The notes beneath the pieces are model-generated. The model ran no database searches and had not been told where the DNA came from. It worked only from the letters and a program-made list of their open reading frames with translations. A stretch of DNA of 6,796 bases from an uncultured Actinomycetes bacterium (lineage in GTDB: Bacteria; Actinomycetota; Thermoleophilia; Gaiellales; Gaiellaceae): positions 1-6,796 of the forward strand of contig CAIYXH010000116.1 of the NCBI GenBank assembly GCA_903930195.1, read 5' to 3'. Numbering within the stretch: position 1 is the stretch's first letter; every line of letters begins with the position of its first letter. Both the position numbers and the translations under genes were made by a program. Of this stretch, positions 1 to 5,030 are shown in pieces.

Positions 1-1
1 C

Positions 2-37
2 CAGTTCCGCCACTTCGGCCAGGCACTGCGAGTGTAG
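2..37 (+). CDS. Possible 3' end of an upstream gene (partial)
   Basis: The frame beginning at base 2 reads QFRHFGQALRV and stops at TAG (35-37). Only 11 codons are visible, so no family can be assigned. The support is positional: a gene must end near here, and the palindrome-rich non-coding stretch begins within ten bases of this stop, as expected for a post-gene region. In liv operons the gene before livH is often the periplasmic binding protein, but nothing in these residues demonstrates that. The first frame is also open to about base 138, so the assignment is weak. Confidence 0.3.
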   Translation, partial: QFRHFGQALRV

Positions 38-45
38 TTCGCGCA

Positions 46-74
46 GGGACTGTCCCCCGCAGGGGGCCTGTCCC
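46..74. repeat. GGGAC/GTCCC hairpin, unit 1
   Basis: GGGAC (46-50) pairs with GTCCC (70-74), and inside it CCCCC (54-58) pairs with GGGGG (62-66) around a GCA loop. The two stems are separated by a 3 x 3 internal loop. The left arm also forms its own 11-base palindrome GGGACTGTCCC (46-56), the reverse complement of the palindrome at 106-116. No T-run follows, so it is not a classical terminator. It is the first member of the palindrome cluster. Confidence 0.65.
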
Positions 75-105
75 GACTCTCGAACCGCCGCAGCAGGAGA
101 ACGTC

Positions 106-145
106 GGGACAGTCCCTACGCCGTGTCGGACCTTGTCGTAGGGAC
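106..145. repeat. GGGAC palindrome with nested inverted repeat, unit 2
   Basis: GGGACAGTCCC (106-116) is a palindrome around a central A. Its right half, extended as GTCCCTACG (112-120), is the exact reverse complement of CGTAGGGAC (137-145), giving a 9-bp stem over a 16-base loop. That stem uses the same left arm (141-145) as the hairpin at 141-164, so the two structures are mutually exclusive. Confidence 0.6.
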
Positions 146-164
146 GGGTCTTCAGACCTGTCCC
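141..164. repeat. GGGAC/GTCCC hairpin, unit 3
   Basis: Bases 141-150 pair with 155-164 around a TTCA loop: GGGAC with GTCCC, a G-T wobble at 146/159, then GGTC with GACC. This is ten paired positions in 24 bases, the most compact hairpin in the cluster. No T-tract follows on the plus strand. Confidence 0.65.
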
Positions 165-228
165 GCTGTTGCCTGGAGCGACGGTCGCCGGCGGGACACG
201 ACGGTTGTCGCCGTTCGAAGCTCAACAC

Positions 229-256
229 CGGGACAGGCCCCGAGGGGCCAGTCCCG
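229..256. repeat. GGGAC/GTCCC hairpin, unit 4
   Basis: CGGGAC (229-234) pairs with GTCCCG (251-256). After a single A-A mismatch, GGCCCC (236-241) pairs with GGGGCC (244-249), closing on a 2-base GA turn. The stem-mismatch-stem layout matches unit 1 with different inner bases. Conserved outer arms and a variable but still complementary inner stem suggest that the structure is maintained. Confidence 0.65.
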
Positions 257-291
257 AGCTGGTGGACGGGCATCGAGCCCCTCCACCAGCT
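257..291. repeat. Long hairpin A upstream of livH
   Basis: AGCTGGTGGA (257-266) pairs perfectly with TCCACCAGCT (282-291). After a C-C mismatch, GGGC (268-271) pairs with GCCC (277-280) around a 5-base ATCGA loop. It begins on the base after the GGGAC cluster ends and lacks the GGGAC pentamer. With no T-run it is not a standard intrinsic terminator, although high-GC actinobacterial terminators often lack one. Confidence 0.6.
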
Positions 292-292
292 G

Positions 293-320
293 CCGGAACG
301 GGGGAGAGCGCCCGTTCCGG
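293..320. repeat. Long hairpin B upstream of livH
   Basis: CCGGAACGGG (293-302) is an exact inverted repeat of CCCGTTCCGG (311-320) around an 8-base loop. It stands one base after hairpin A and about 35 bases upstream of the candidate -35 box of livH. It could terminate transcription from the upstream gene without a U-tract, stabilise the 3' end of that mRNA, or bind a protein. The sequence does not distinguish these. Confidence 0.6.
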
Positions 321-354
321 AAACCCCGTTAATGCAGGGGCAACGCAAACCAGC

Positions 355-383
355 TTGAATCTGACCGTCCTGCGACCCATACT
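355..383 (+). promoter_or_regulatory. Candidate sigma-70-type promoter for the liv operon
   Basis: TTGAAT (355-360) and CATACT (378-383) match the -35 and -10 consensus at four of six positions each, including the key A and T of the -10, and are spaced by 17 bases. The region is less GC-rich than its surroundings. Transcription from it would begin near base 390, almost at the TTG start of livH (393). The match is suggestive only. Confidence 0.4.
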
Positions 384-392
384 GCGCAACCG

Positions 393-1442
393 TTGACCTC
401 TGACGCCTCGACCCCCACGCTCCGCCGGCTGACGTTCCGGGCTCCGAGCCCTGTCGGCTCGATCGGGCTGCTCCTCGTCGCGATCGTCGTCGTCTGGCTC
501 GGCGTCAATCTGGTCAAGGCGCCGGGCGACTGGTGCGAGGTGCTGCTGATCGGCCTGACGAACGGCTGCATCTACGCGCTTGTCGCGCTGGGGTACACGC
601 TCGTCTACGGCATCCTCGAGCTGATCAACTTCGCCCACGGCGACGTGTTCATGCTCGGCGGCATGTTCGCGATCACCTTTGCCGCGTCGTTCGGCCTGAA
701 AGCGGGTGCCGCCGACCTCTGGCCGCTCGTGATCGTCGTGCTGGTGCTGGCGATGGTGCTCTGCGGCGCGATCAACGCCGCGATCGAATTCGTCGCCTAC
801 CGCCCGCTCCGCAGTGCGCCGCGCCTCGCGCCGCTGATCACGGCGATCGGCATGAGCTTCATCATCGAAGACGCAGGCCTGATCTGGAAGGGCCCGAACT
901 ACGTCAACTTCCCCGACGTGCTGCCGAGCTCGAACGCCTTCAGCATCGGCAGCGTGCAGGTGGGCTGGACGACGCCGATCGCGCTGCTGATCACGGTGCC
1001 GGTGCTGATCGGCCTCCTCTACCTCGTCCGCTCGACCCGCCAGGGCAAGGCGATGCGCGCGACCGCGCAGGACATGGACGCGAGCGCGATCATGGGCATC
1101 AACGTCAATCGCACGATCTCGTTCACCTTCGTCCTCGCCGGCTCGCTCGCCGGTGCCGCCGGCCTCGTCTACGCGCTGACCGAGACGACTGTCCGCTACG
1201 ACCAGGGCTTCCAGCTCGGCCTGATCGCGTTCACCGCAGCCGTCCTCGGCGGGATCGGCAACCTGCCGGGCGCGGTCCTCGGCGCGATCCTGATCGGCCT
1301 GATCCAGGCGTTCAACGAGGGCCTCAACTGGAAGGCCCCAGGGTCGGACTGGACGCAGTCGATCGTGTTCGGGATCCTCATCCTCATCCTCGTGTTCCGC
1401 CCCGAGGGCCTGCTCGGCGAACGCACACCGGAAGGCGGCTGA
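393..1442 (+). CDS. livH: LivH-type permease of a branched-chain amino acid (HAAT) ABC transporter
   Basis: This 349-residue inner-membrane protein is one of the two channel subunits of a HAAT-family importer. It has about eight hydrophobic segments, with the first near residues 22-40. The family block around residues 56-90 includes NGCIYALVALGYTLVYG followed by LINFAHGD. The coupling-helix region that contacts the ATPase lies at about 218-238 (GKAMRATAQDMDASAIMGI). The GGIGN block is near 286-290 and the usual FRPEGLLG ending is near 335-342. E. coli LivH is 308 residues; the excess is mostly an N-terminal tail. The start is taken as TTG at 393. It is the only near-start codon between the in-frame stop at 330-332 and the first membrane segment, but no Shine-Dalgarno sequence precedes it. 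livM begins 2 bases after its stop. The true substrate is unknown without the binding protein. Confidence 0.94.
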   Translation: MTSDASTPTLRRLTFRAPSPVGSIGLLLVAIVVVWLGVNLVKAPGDWCEVLLIGLTNGCIYALVALGYTLVYGILELINFAHGDVFMLGGMFAITFAASFGLKAGAADLWPLVIVVLVLAMVLCGAINAAIEFVAYRPLRSAPRLAPLITAIGMSFIIEDAGLIWKGPNYVNFPDVLPSSNAFSIGSVQVGWTTPIALLITVPVLIGLLYLVRSTRQGKAMRATAQDMDASAIMGINVNRTISFTFVLAGSLAGAAGLVYALTETTVRYDQGFQLGLIAFTAAVLGGIGNLPGAVLGAILIGLIQAFNEGLNWKAPGSDWTQSIVFGILILILVFRPEGLLGERTPEGG

Positions 1443-1444
1443 CG

Positions 1445-3073
1445 GTGGCCGACGACCGGATTGCGGCGGCTGCGGCCGTGAAGGAGCGCTGGCAGAGCTA
1501 TCCCGTGCGGACCCGCCAGCTCGTCGCGCTCGCGCTCGAGCTGGTTCTGATCGTGCTGCTCTTCTTCGTCGATCACGCGCTCGCCTACGGCGCGGCGGTG
1601 ATCGTCTCGATCTTCTGGATGCGCAAGCTCCCGCCGCTCCCGTGGCGGCTCGGCGTCCAGCTCGTCTTCCTCGTCGCGTTCGCGGTCGCCGCGGTGGTCT
1701 CGTCGACGAGCAGCTCGATCGCAATCATCTTCGCCGTCGCGTTCGCGATCTCCTGGATCCCGGACCGGGACGGGATGGCCGTCTCGGTCGGTCGGCGAAA
1801 GCTGCCGGTCCGCCGCGGCAAGCTTCTGCCGGGGCTCATGCTGCTGGCCGCGGTCGCCTACCCGTTCTTCGCCACGAAGATGTTCACGATCCCGGTGTTC
1901 GGCGCCTTCCCGAACGTCCCGACGGGCGTCGCGATCATCGTCTTCGTGATGATGGCCGTGGGTCTGAACATCGTCGTCGGCTATGCGGGCCTGCTCGACC
2001 TCGGCTACGTCGCGTTCTACGCCGTCGGGTCCTACACCGCGGCCTGGTTCGCCTCGGCGCAGTTCGCGGGGCAGAAGTGCCCGAAGCCCGGCGTGTCGGT
2101 CGACAACTGCCCCGTCTCGCTGGTGCCGAAGCACAGCTTCAACTTCGGCGGGATCGGCGTCCCGGTCGGAACGGGGGGCTTCCACGTCTCGATCTTCCTG
2201 CTCGTCCTCATCGCCGGCGTGATCACGGCGGGCTTCGGCGTGATCATCGGCCTCCCGACGCTCCGCCTCCGCGGCGACTACCTGGCGATCGTCACGCTCG
2301 GCTTCGGCGAGATCCTCCCGCAGGTCGCCCAGAACGGCAACGACCTCGGCGGCTTCAACCTCACGAACGGGCCGAACGGGATCACGCCACTCAACCCACC
2401 GGGCTTCGGCAACACCCTCTCGAACGCGACCGGGCACGTCCTGCCGGCGAACTTCCTGACCTGCTGCCACGCGAAGCTGCTCGGGCACCAGTTGCAGTCG
2501 GTCGACATCTACTTCTGGACGGCGCTCGTCCTGCTCGTGTTCACGGTCTTCTGCTCGTTGCGGATGCGCGACTCGCGCCTCGGCCGGGCGTGGGTCGCGA
2601 TTCGCGAGGACGAGACCGCCGCAGCAGCGATGGGCATTCCCCTGATGCGGACGAAGACCTGGGCCTACGCGAGCGGCGCCTTCTTCGGCGGCGTCGCGGG
2701 CGCCTACTTCGCGACGTTCAAGAGCGCGACGTTCCCCGGCGACTTCTACTTCAACATCTCGGTGTTCATCCTCTGCATGGTCATCCTCGGCGGCATGGGG
2801 AACATCTGGGGCGTCATCGTCGGCGCGGCCTTCCTCGAGTACCTCGACCAGGAGGGCCTCGCGAACACCGGCGCCTGGATCGATGCGAACATCCACGTCG
2901 GCGGCTGGCATCCGAACCTCGACGTGCCGCTCTACTCGTCGGGCATCTACGGCGTGATCATCGTCGCCGTCATGCTCTTCCGGCCCGAGGGCCTGATCCC
3001 GTCGCGCCGTCGCGCGGCCGAGCTCCACGAGGGTGTGCACGACCAGCCGCTCTATGACATCCAACATGCGTGA
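1445..3073 (+). CDS. livM: LivM-type permease of a branched-chain amino acid (HAAT) ABC transporter
   Basis: This 542-residue inner-membrane protein is the second channel subunit, expected to pair with LivH. The start is GTG at 1445, 2 bases after the livH stop, with GGAAGG (1430-1435) nine bases upstream. Roughly the first 160 residues are a hydrophobic N-terminal extension with several membrane segments. The conserved core follows: GLNIVVGYAGLLDLGYVAFY (173-192), LPTLRLRGDYLAIVTLGFGE (270-289), the ATPase-contact region at about 378-398 (SRLGRAWVAIREDETAAAAM), ILGGMGNIWG (447-456) and FRPEGLIPSRRR (512-523). E. coli LivM is about 425 residues, so this is a long version. Two likely extracytoplasmic loops carry cysteines (C212, C222, C340, C341). 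The last five residues (DIQHA) are encoded by the first copy of a 16-bp tandem repeat that continues past the stop. Confidence 0.95.
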   Translation: MADDRIAAAAAVKERWQSYPVRTRQLVALALELVLIVLLFFVDHALAYGAAVIVSIFWMRKLPPLPWRLGVQLVFLVAFAVAAVVSSTSSSIAIIFAVAFAISWIPDRDGMAVSVGRRKLPVRRGKLLPGLMLLAAVAYPFFATKMFTIPVFGAFPNVPTGVAIIVFVMMAVGLNIVVGYAGLLDLGYVAFYAVGSYTAAWFASAQFAGQKCPKPGVSVDNCPVSLVPKHSFNFGGIGVPVGTGGFHVSIFLLVLIAGVITAGFGVIIGLPTLRLRGDYLAIVTLGFGEILPQVAQNGNDLGGFNLTNGPNGITPLNPPGFGNTLSNATGHVLPANFLTCCHAKLLGHQLQSVDIYFWTALVLLVFTVFCSLRMRDSRLGRAWVAIREDETAAAAMGIPLMRTKTWAYASGAFFGGVAGAYFATFKSATFPGDFYFNISVFILCMVILGGMGNIWGVIVGAAFLEYLDQEGLANTGAWIDANIHVGGWHPNLDVPLYSSGIYGVIIVAVMLFRPEGLIPSRRRAAELHEGVHDQPLYDIQHA

Positions 3074-3102
3074 CATCCAACATGCGTGACATCCAGCAGG
3101 CA
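3055..3102 (+). repeat. Three 16-bp tandem repeats at the livM-livG junction
   Basis: TGACATCCAACATGCG occurs at 3055-3070 and again identically at 3071-3086. A third copy at 3087-3102 (TGACATCCAGCAGGCA) differs at three positions. Copy 1 encodes the end of LivM, copy 2 begins with the livM TGA stop, and copy 3 ends on the A of the livG ATG. Because every copy starts with TGA in the relevant frame, gaining or losing a unit would change the spacing to livG but not the LivM C-terminus. The layout fits recent replication slippage. Confidence 0.9.
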
Positions 3103-3105
3103 TGA
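3066..3105 (+). other. Chain of two overlapping 7-codon mini-ORFs linking livM to livG
   Basis: ATG at 3066 opens a reading frame MRDIQHA ending at TGA 3087-3089. ATG at 3082 opens MRDIQQA ending at TGA 3103-3105. Each start overlaps the preceding stop in the octamer ATGCGTGA (3066-3073 and 3082-3089), and the last stop overlaps the livG start as ATGA (3102-3105). No proper Shine-Dalgarno sequence stands before livG (AGCAGG ends one base upstream), so ribosomes could reach livG by serial termination and re-initiation. Translation of these mini-ORFs is an inference; the overlaps are read directly from the sequence. Confidence 0.45.
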
Positions 3106-3911
3106 CTGACGGCGAAGACATCCTCGTCGTCGAAGGGCTCCGCAAGGAGTTCGGCGGCCTGATCGCGGTCGGCGGTGTCGACTTCACCGTCCCCCGCGGC
3201 AAGGTGATCTCGCTGATCGGCCCGAACGGCGCCGGCAAGACCACCTTCTTCAACATGCTCACCGGCGTCTACAAGCCGACCGCGGGCTCGATCAGGTTCC
3301 TCGGCGAGGAGGTCGGCGGCAAGCCGCCGCACGCGGTGACCCAGCGCGGCGTCGGGCGTACCTTCCAGAACATCCGCCTGTTCGGGAACATGACGACGCT
3401 CGAGAACGTGCTCGTCGGCATGCACTGCCGGCTGAAGGCGAACCTCTTCAACTCGATCCTCCGCACCGGCTCGGTCAAGGCCGAGGAGCGCGCCGCGCGC
3501 GAGCGGGCGCGGGAGCTGCTCGCCTACGCCGGTCTGAACCGGCACGAGGACGAGGCGGCGAACAGCCTGCCGTACGGCGACCAGCGCCGGCTCGAGGTCG
3601 CGCGCGCGCTCGCCACCGAGCCGCAGTTGCTGCTCCTCGACGAGCCGACCGCCGGCATGAACCCGGGCGAGTCCGCCTCGTTCACGGCCTTCGTCTCGAA
3701 GCTTCGCGACGAGCAGGGCCTGACGGTGCTGATGATCGAACACGACATGCGCGTCGTCATGGGTGTCTCCGACCGCGTCTCGGTGCTCGACTACGGCCAG
3801 AAGATCGCCGAGGGGACGCCGCGCGAGGTGCAGAAGGACGAGCGCGTGATCGAGGCCTACCTCGGCAAGGCGGCCGTCGCCGACATGAAGCGTCAGGGGC
3901 TGTCGGATTGA
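3102..3911 (+). CDS. livG: LivG-type ATPase of a branched-chain amino acid (HAAT) ABC transporter
   Basis: This 269-residue cytoplasmic ATP-binding subunit energises import through LivH/LivM, probably as a heterodimer with LivF. All nucleotide-binding motifs are present: Walker A GPNGAGKTT (40-48), Q-loop glutamine at 89 in GRTFQN, signature region LPYGDQRRLEVARAL (156-170), Walker B LLLLDEP (176-182) and the H-loop histidine at 214 in MIEHD. YGDQ in place of the classical SGGQ signature is normal for LivG. VLDYGQKIAEGTP (228-240) and the C-terminal AYLG (252-255) are also typical. ATG at 3102 is supported by alignment of the N-terminus with the family. It lacks a well-spaced Shine-Dalgarno sequence and sits at the end of the repeat-made mini-ORF chain. 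Its stop overlaps the livF start by 4 nt. Confidence 0.96.
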   Translation: MTDGEDILVVEGLRKEFGGLIAVGGVDFTVPRGKVISLIGPNGAGKTTFFNMLTGVYKPTAGSIRFLGEEVGGKPPHAVTQRGVGRTFQNIRLFGNMTTLENVLVGMHCRLKANLFNSILRTGSVKAEERAARERARELLAYAGLNRHEDEAANSLPYGDQRRLEVARALATEPQLLLLDEPTAGMNPGESASFTAFVSKLRDEQGLTVLMIEHDMRVVMGVSDRVSVLDYGQKIAEGTPREVQKDERVIEAYLGKAAVADMKRQGLSD

Positions 3912-4645
3912 GCGAATCGAGCCCCAACGGCACCCCGATCCTCGAACTGCGGGACGTTCATACCTACTACGGGTCGATCCACGCGCTCAAGGGCATCTCG
4001 CTCGTCGTGCAGCCAGGTGAGATCGTGACCCTCCTCGGCGCAAACGGGGCCGGCAAGTCGACGACGCTGCGCTCGATCAACGGCCTCAACCGGCCGCGGC
4101 AGGGAACGATCCTCTTCGAGGGCCGCAACATCACCCAGACCCCTGCGCACGAGATCGTGCGGCACGGGATCGCCCAGTCGCCGGAGGGCCGGCGCCTGTT
4201 CCCGCGCATGACCGTCGTCGAGAACCTCGAGATGGGAGCCTTCCAGCGCAGGGACCGGGCCGGGATCAAGGAGGACATGGAGCGGGTGTACGAGCTCTTC
4301 CCGCGCCTGAAGGAGCGTCGCAGCCAGAACGCCGGGACGATGTCCGGCGGGGAGCAGCAGATGTGCGCCATGGGGCGCGCGCTGATGGCCCGGCCGAAGC
4401 TGCTCCTCCTCGACGAGCCGTCGCTCGGGCTCGCCCCGATCTTCGTCGAGCGGATCTTCGAGATCGTGAAGACGATCAACGAGCAGGGCACCTCGATCCT
4501 GCTCGTCGAGCAGAATGCGCTGATGGCACTCGACCATGCCTCGCGCGGGTACGTGATGGAGACGGGGAAGATCGTCCTCGCCGACCAGGCCGAAGCGCTG
4601 AAGACCAACGAGGACGTCCGCAAGACGTACCTCGGCGAGTCGTAG
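3908..4645 (+). CDS. livF: LivF-type ATPase of a branched-chain amino acid (HAAT) ABC transporter
   Basis: This 245-residue cytoplasmic ATPase is the partner of LivG. Motifs are Walker A GANGAGKST (44-52), Q-loop glutamine at 90 in GIAQSPEGRRLFPRMT, signature MSGGEQQ (145-151), and Walker B LLLLDEP (165-171) followed by SLGLAP. The switch-histidine position reads LVEQNA, with Q202 instead of His. This is characteristic of LivF proteins and is not a defect. The start is TTG at 3908, overlapping the livG stop as TTGA, with AGGGG (3895-3899) eight bases upstream, so translation is probably coupled to livG. The length is close to the E. coli protein (237). It is the last gene of the importer set, with crcB starting 10 bases after its stop. 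Confidence 0.96.
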   Translation: MSESSPNGTPILELRDVHTYYGSIHALKGISLVVQPGEIVTLLGANGAGKSTTLRSINGLNRPRQGTILFEGRNITQTPAHEIVRHGIAQSPEGRRLFPRMTVVENLEMGAFQRRDRAGIKEDMERVYELFPRLKERRSQNAGTMSGGEQQMCAMGRALMARPKLLLLDEPSLGLAPIFVERIFEIVKTINEQGTSILLVEQNALMALDHASRGYVMETGKIVLADQAEALKTNEDVRKTYLGES

Positions 4646-4655
4646 ACTTTTCCCC
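4643..4655 (+). promoter_or_regulatory. Candidate leaderless -10 element for crcB
   Basis: TAGACT (4643-4648) matches the TANNNT form of the -10 box and is followed by exactly seven bases before the crcB ATG (4656). Transcription would then start at or next to the ATG, giving a leaderless mRNA. The upstream bases TTTTCCCC contain no Shine-Dalgarno sequence, which agrees. The box includes the livF stop codon TAG. No -35 match is evident. The polymerase gene has the identical hexamer and spacing. Confidence 0.4.
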
Positions 4656-5030
4656 ATGAAAGCCGTGATCGGGGTCGCGCTCGCCGGCTCGCTCGGCGCG
4701 CTCGCGCGCTACGGGCTCGACGCCTTCATCACGCGCCGGGCCTCGAGCGCGTTCCCGTGGGGGATCTTCGCGATCAACATCTCGGGTGCGTTCCTGCTCG
4801 GCCTTGTGTTCACGGTGATGACCGAGCGCTGGGCGGGGGACACCTGGCTCCGGACGACGCTCACCGTCGGCTTCATCGGGTCGTACACGACCTTCTCGAC
4901 GCTCTCGTACCAGACCTATCGCCTGGCGTCCGACCGGATGCTGGGCCTCGCCGCCGCGAACATGGTCGGCACCTGCGCCGCCGGGCTTGTCGCCGTCTAC
5001 GTCGGCATCCTGCTCGCGCGGGCCGTTTAG
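4656..5030 (+). CDS. crcB: Fluoride channel/exporter CrcB (Fluc)
   Basis: This 124-residue, four-helix membrane protein lets fluoride leave the cell, acting as a dual-topology dimer in the family. Diagnostic motifs are GSLGALARY (11-19), FPWGIFAINISGAFLLGL (33-50) with the conserved asparagine N41, and GFIGSYTTFSTLSYQ (72-86) containing the TTFST sodium and Phe-box segment. F80 is present, but the second Phe-box position is Leu (L83) and the following conserved acidic position is Gln (Q86). A fourth helix spans about 99-120. The length is normal. Only one crcB is seen; if the protein works as a heterodimer its partner lies elsewhere. No fluoride riboswitch fits in the 10 bases after livF. It may be expressed by readthrough or from a leaderless promoter. 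Its stop overlaps that of the convergent gene by 4 nt. Confidence 0.95.
   Translation: MKAVIGVALAGSLGALARYGLDAFITRRASSAFPWGIFAINISGAFLLGLVFTVMTERWAGDTWLRTTLTVGFIGSYTTFSTLSYQTYRLASDRMLGLAAANMVGTCAAGLVAVYVGILLARAV

Larger units (their letters stand above)
38..392. other. Palindrome-rich intergenic region upstream of livH
   Basis: This 355-base stretch has no convincing gene. Short frames crossing it do not resemble known proteins and run through the inverted repeats. Between bases 46 and 255 the pentamer GGGAC occurs five times (46, 106, 141, 193, 230) and its complement GTCCC five times (52, 70, 112, 160, 251), making several hairpins. Two longer hairpins without this pentamer follow (257-291 and 293-320). 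The last 70 bases are less GC-rich and hold a candidate promoter. The region resembles a cluster of intergenic palindromic repeats (REP/BIME-like), with the operon promoter downstream of them. Confidence 0.7.

Noticed and set aside
45..320. CRISPR array or tRNA-like structure in the palindrome cluster
   Set aside because: The palindromes are not evenly spaced, share only a pentamer core, and no constant-length spacers exist. No cloverleaf with T-loop consensus was found.
533..1444. In-frame extension of livM back to an ATG at 533
   Set aside because: The extra 304 codons overlap livH and translate to Arg/Pro/Asp-rich sequence. The GTG at 1445 has a good ribosome binding site and directly follows the livH stop.
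222..1724. Long minus-strand open frame (about 500 codons) opposite livH and the start of livM
   Set aside because: Its product is mostly Arg, Asp, Glu and Ala with no recognisable domain, as expected for the antisense frame of a high-GC coding region. The plus strand encodes clear permeases.
1642..3057. Plus-strand alternate frame of about 470 codons within livM
   Set aside because: It is Arg/Pro-rich, lacks hydrophobic segments or motifs, and overlaps livM completely in another frame.
1196..3262. Minus-strand open frame of about 690 codons opposite livM
   Set aside because: Composition is low-complexity Arg/Glu/Asp/Ala, with no family motifs, and it lies wholly over the well-conserved livM and the livG start. 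It is a codon-bias shadow.
3567..3590. Non-canonical YGDQ signature in LivG as a defect
   Set aside because: LivG proteins normally have YGDQ or YGQQ here, so it is a family feature.
4507..4518. Missing H-loop histidine in LivF as a sign of a dead ATPase
   Set aside because: Glutamine at this position (LVEQNA) is standard in LivF proteins, and the other catalytic motifs are intact.
4646..4655. Fluoride riboswitch before crcB
   Set aside because: Only 10 bases separate livF from crcB, and no sequence resembling the fluoride riboswitch pseudoknot was seen in the end of livF.
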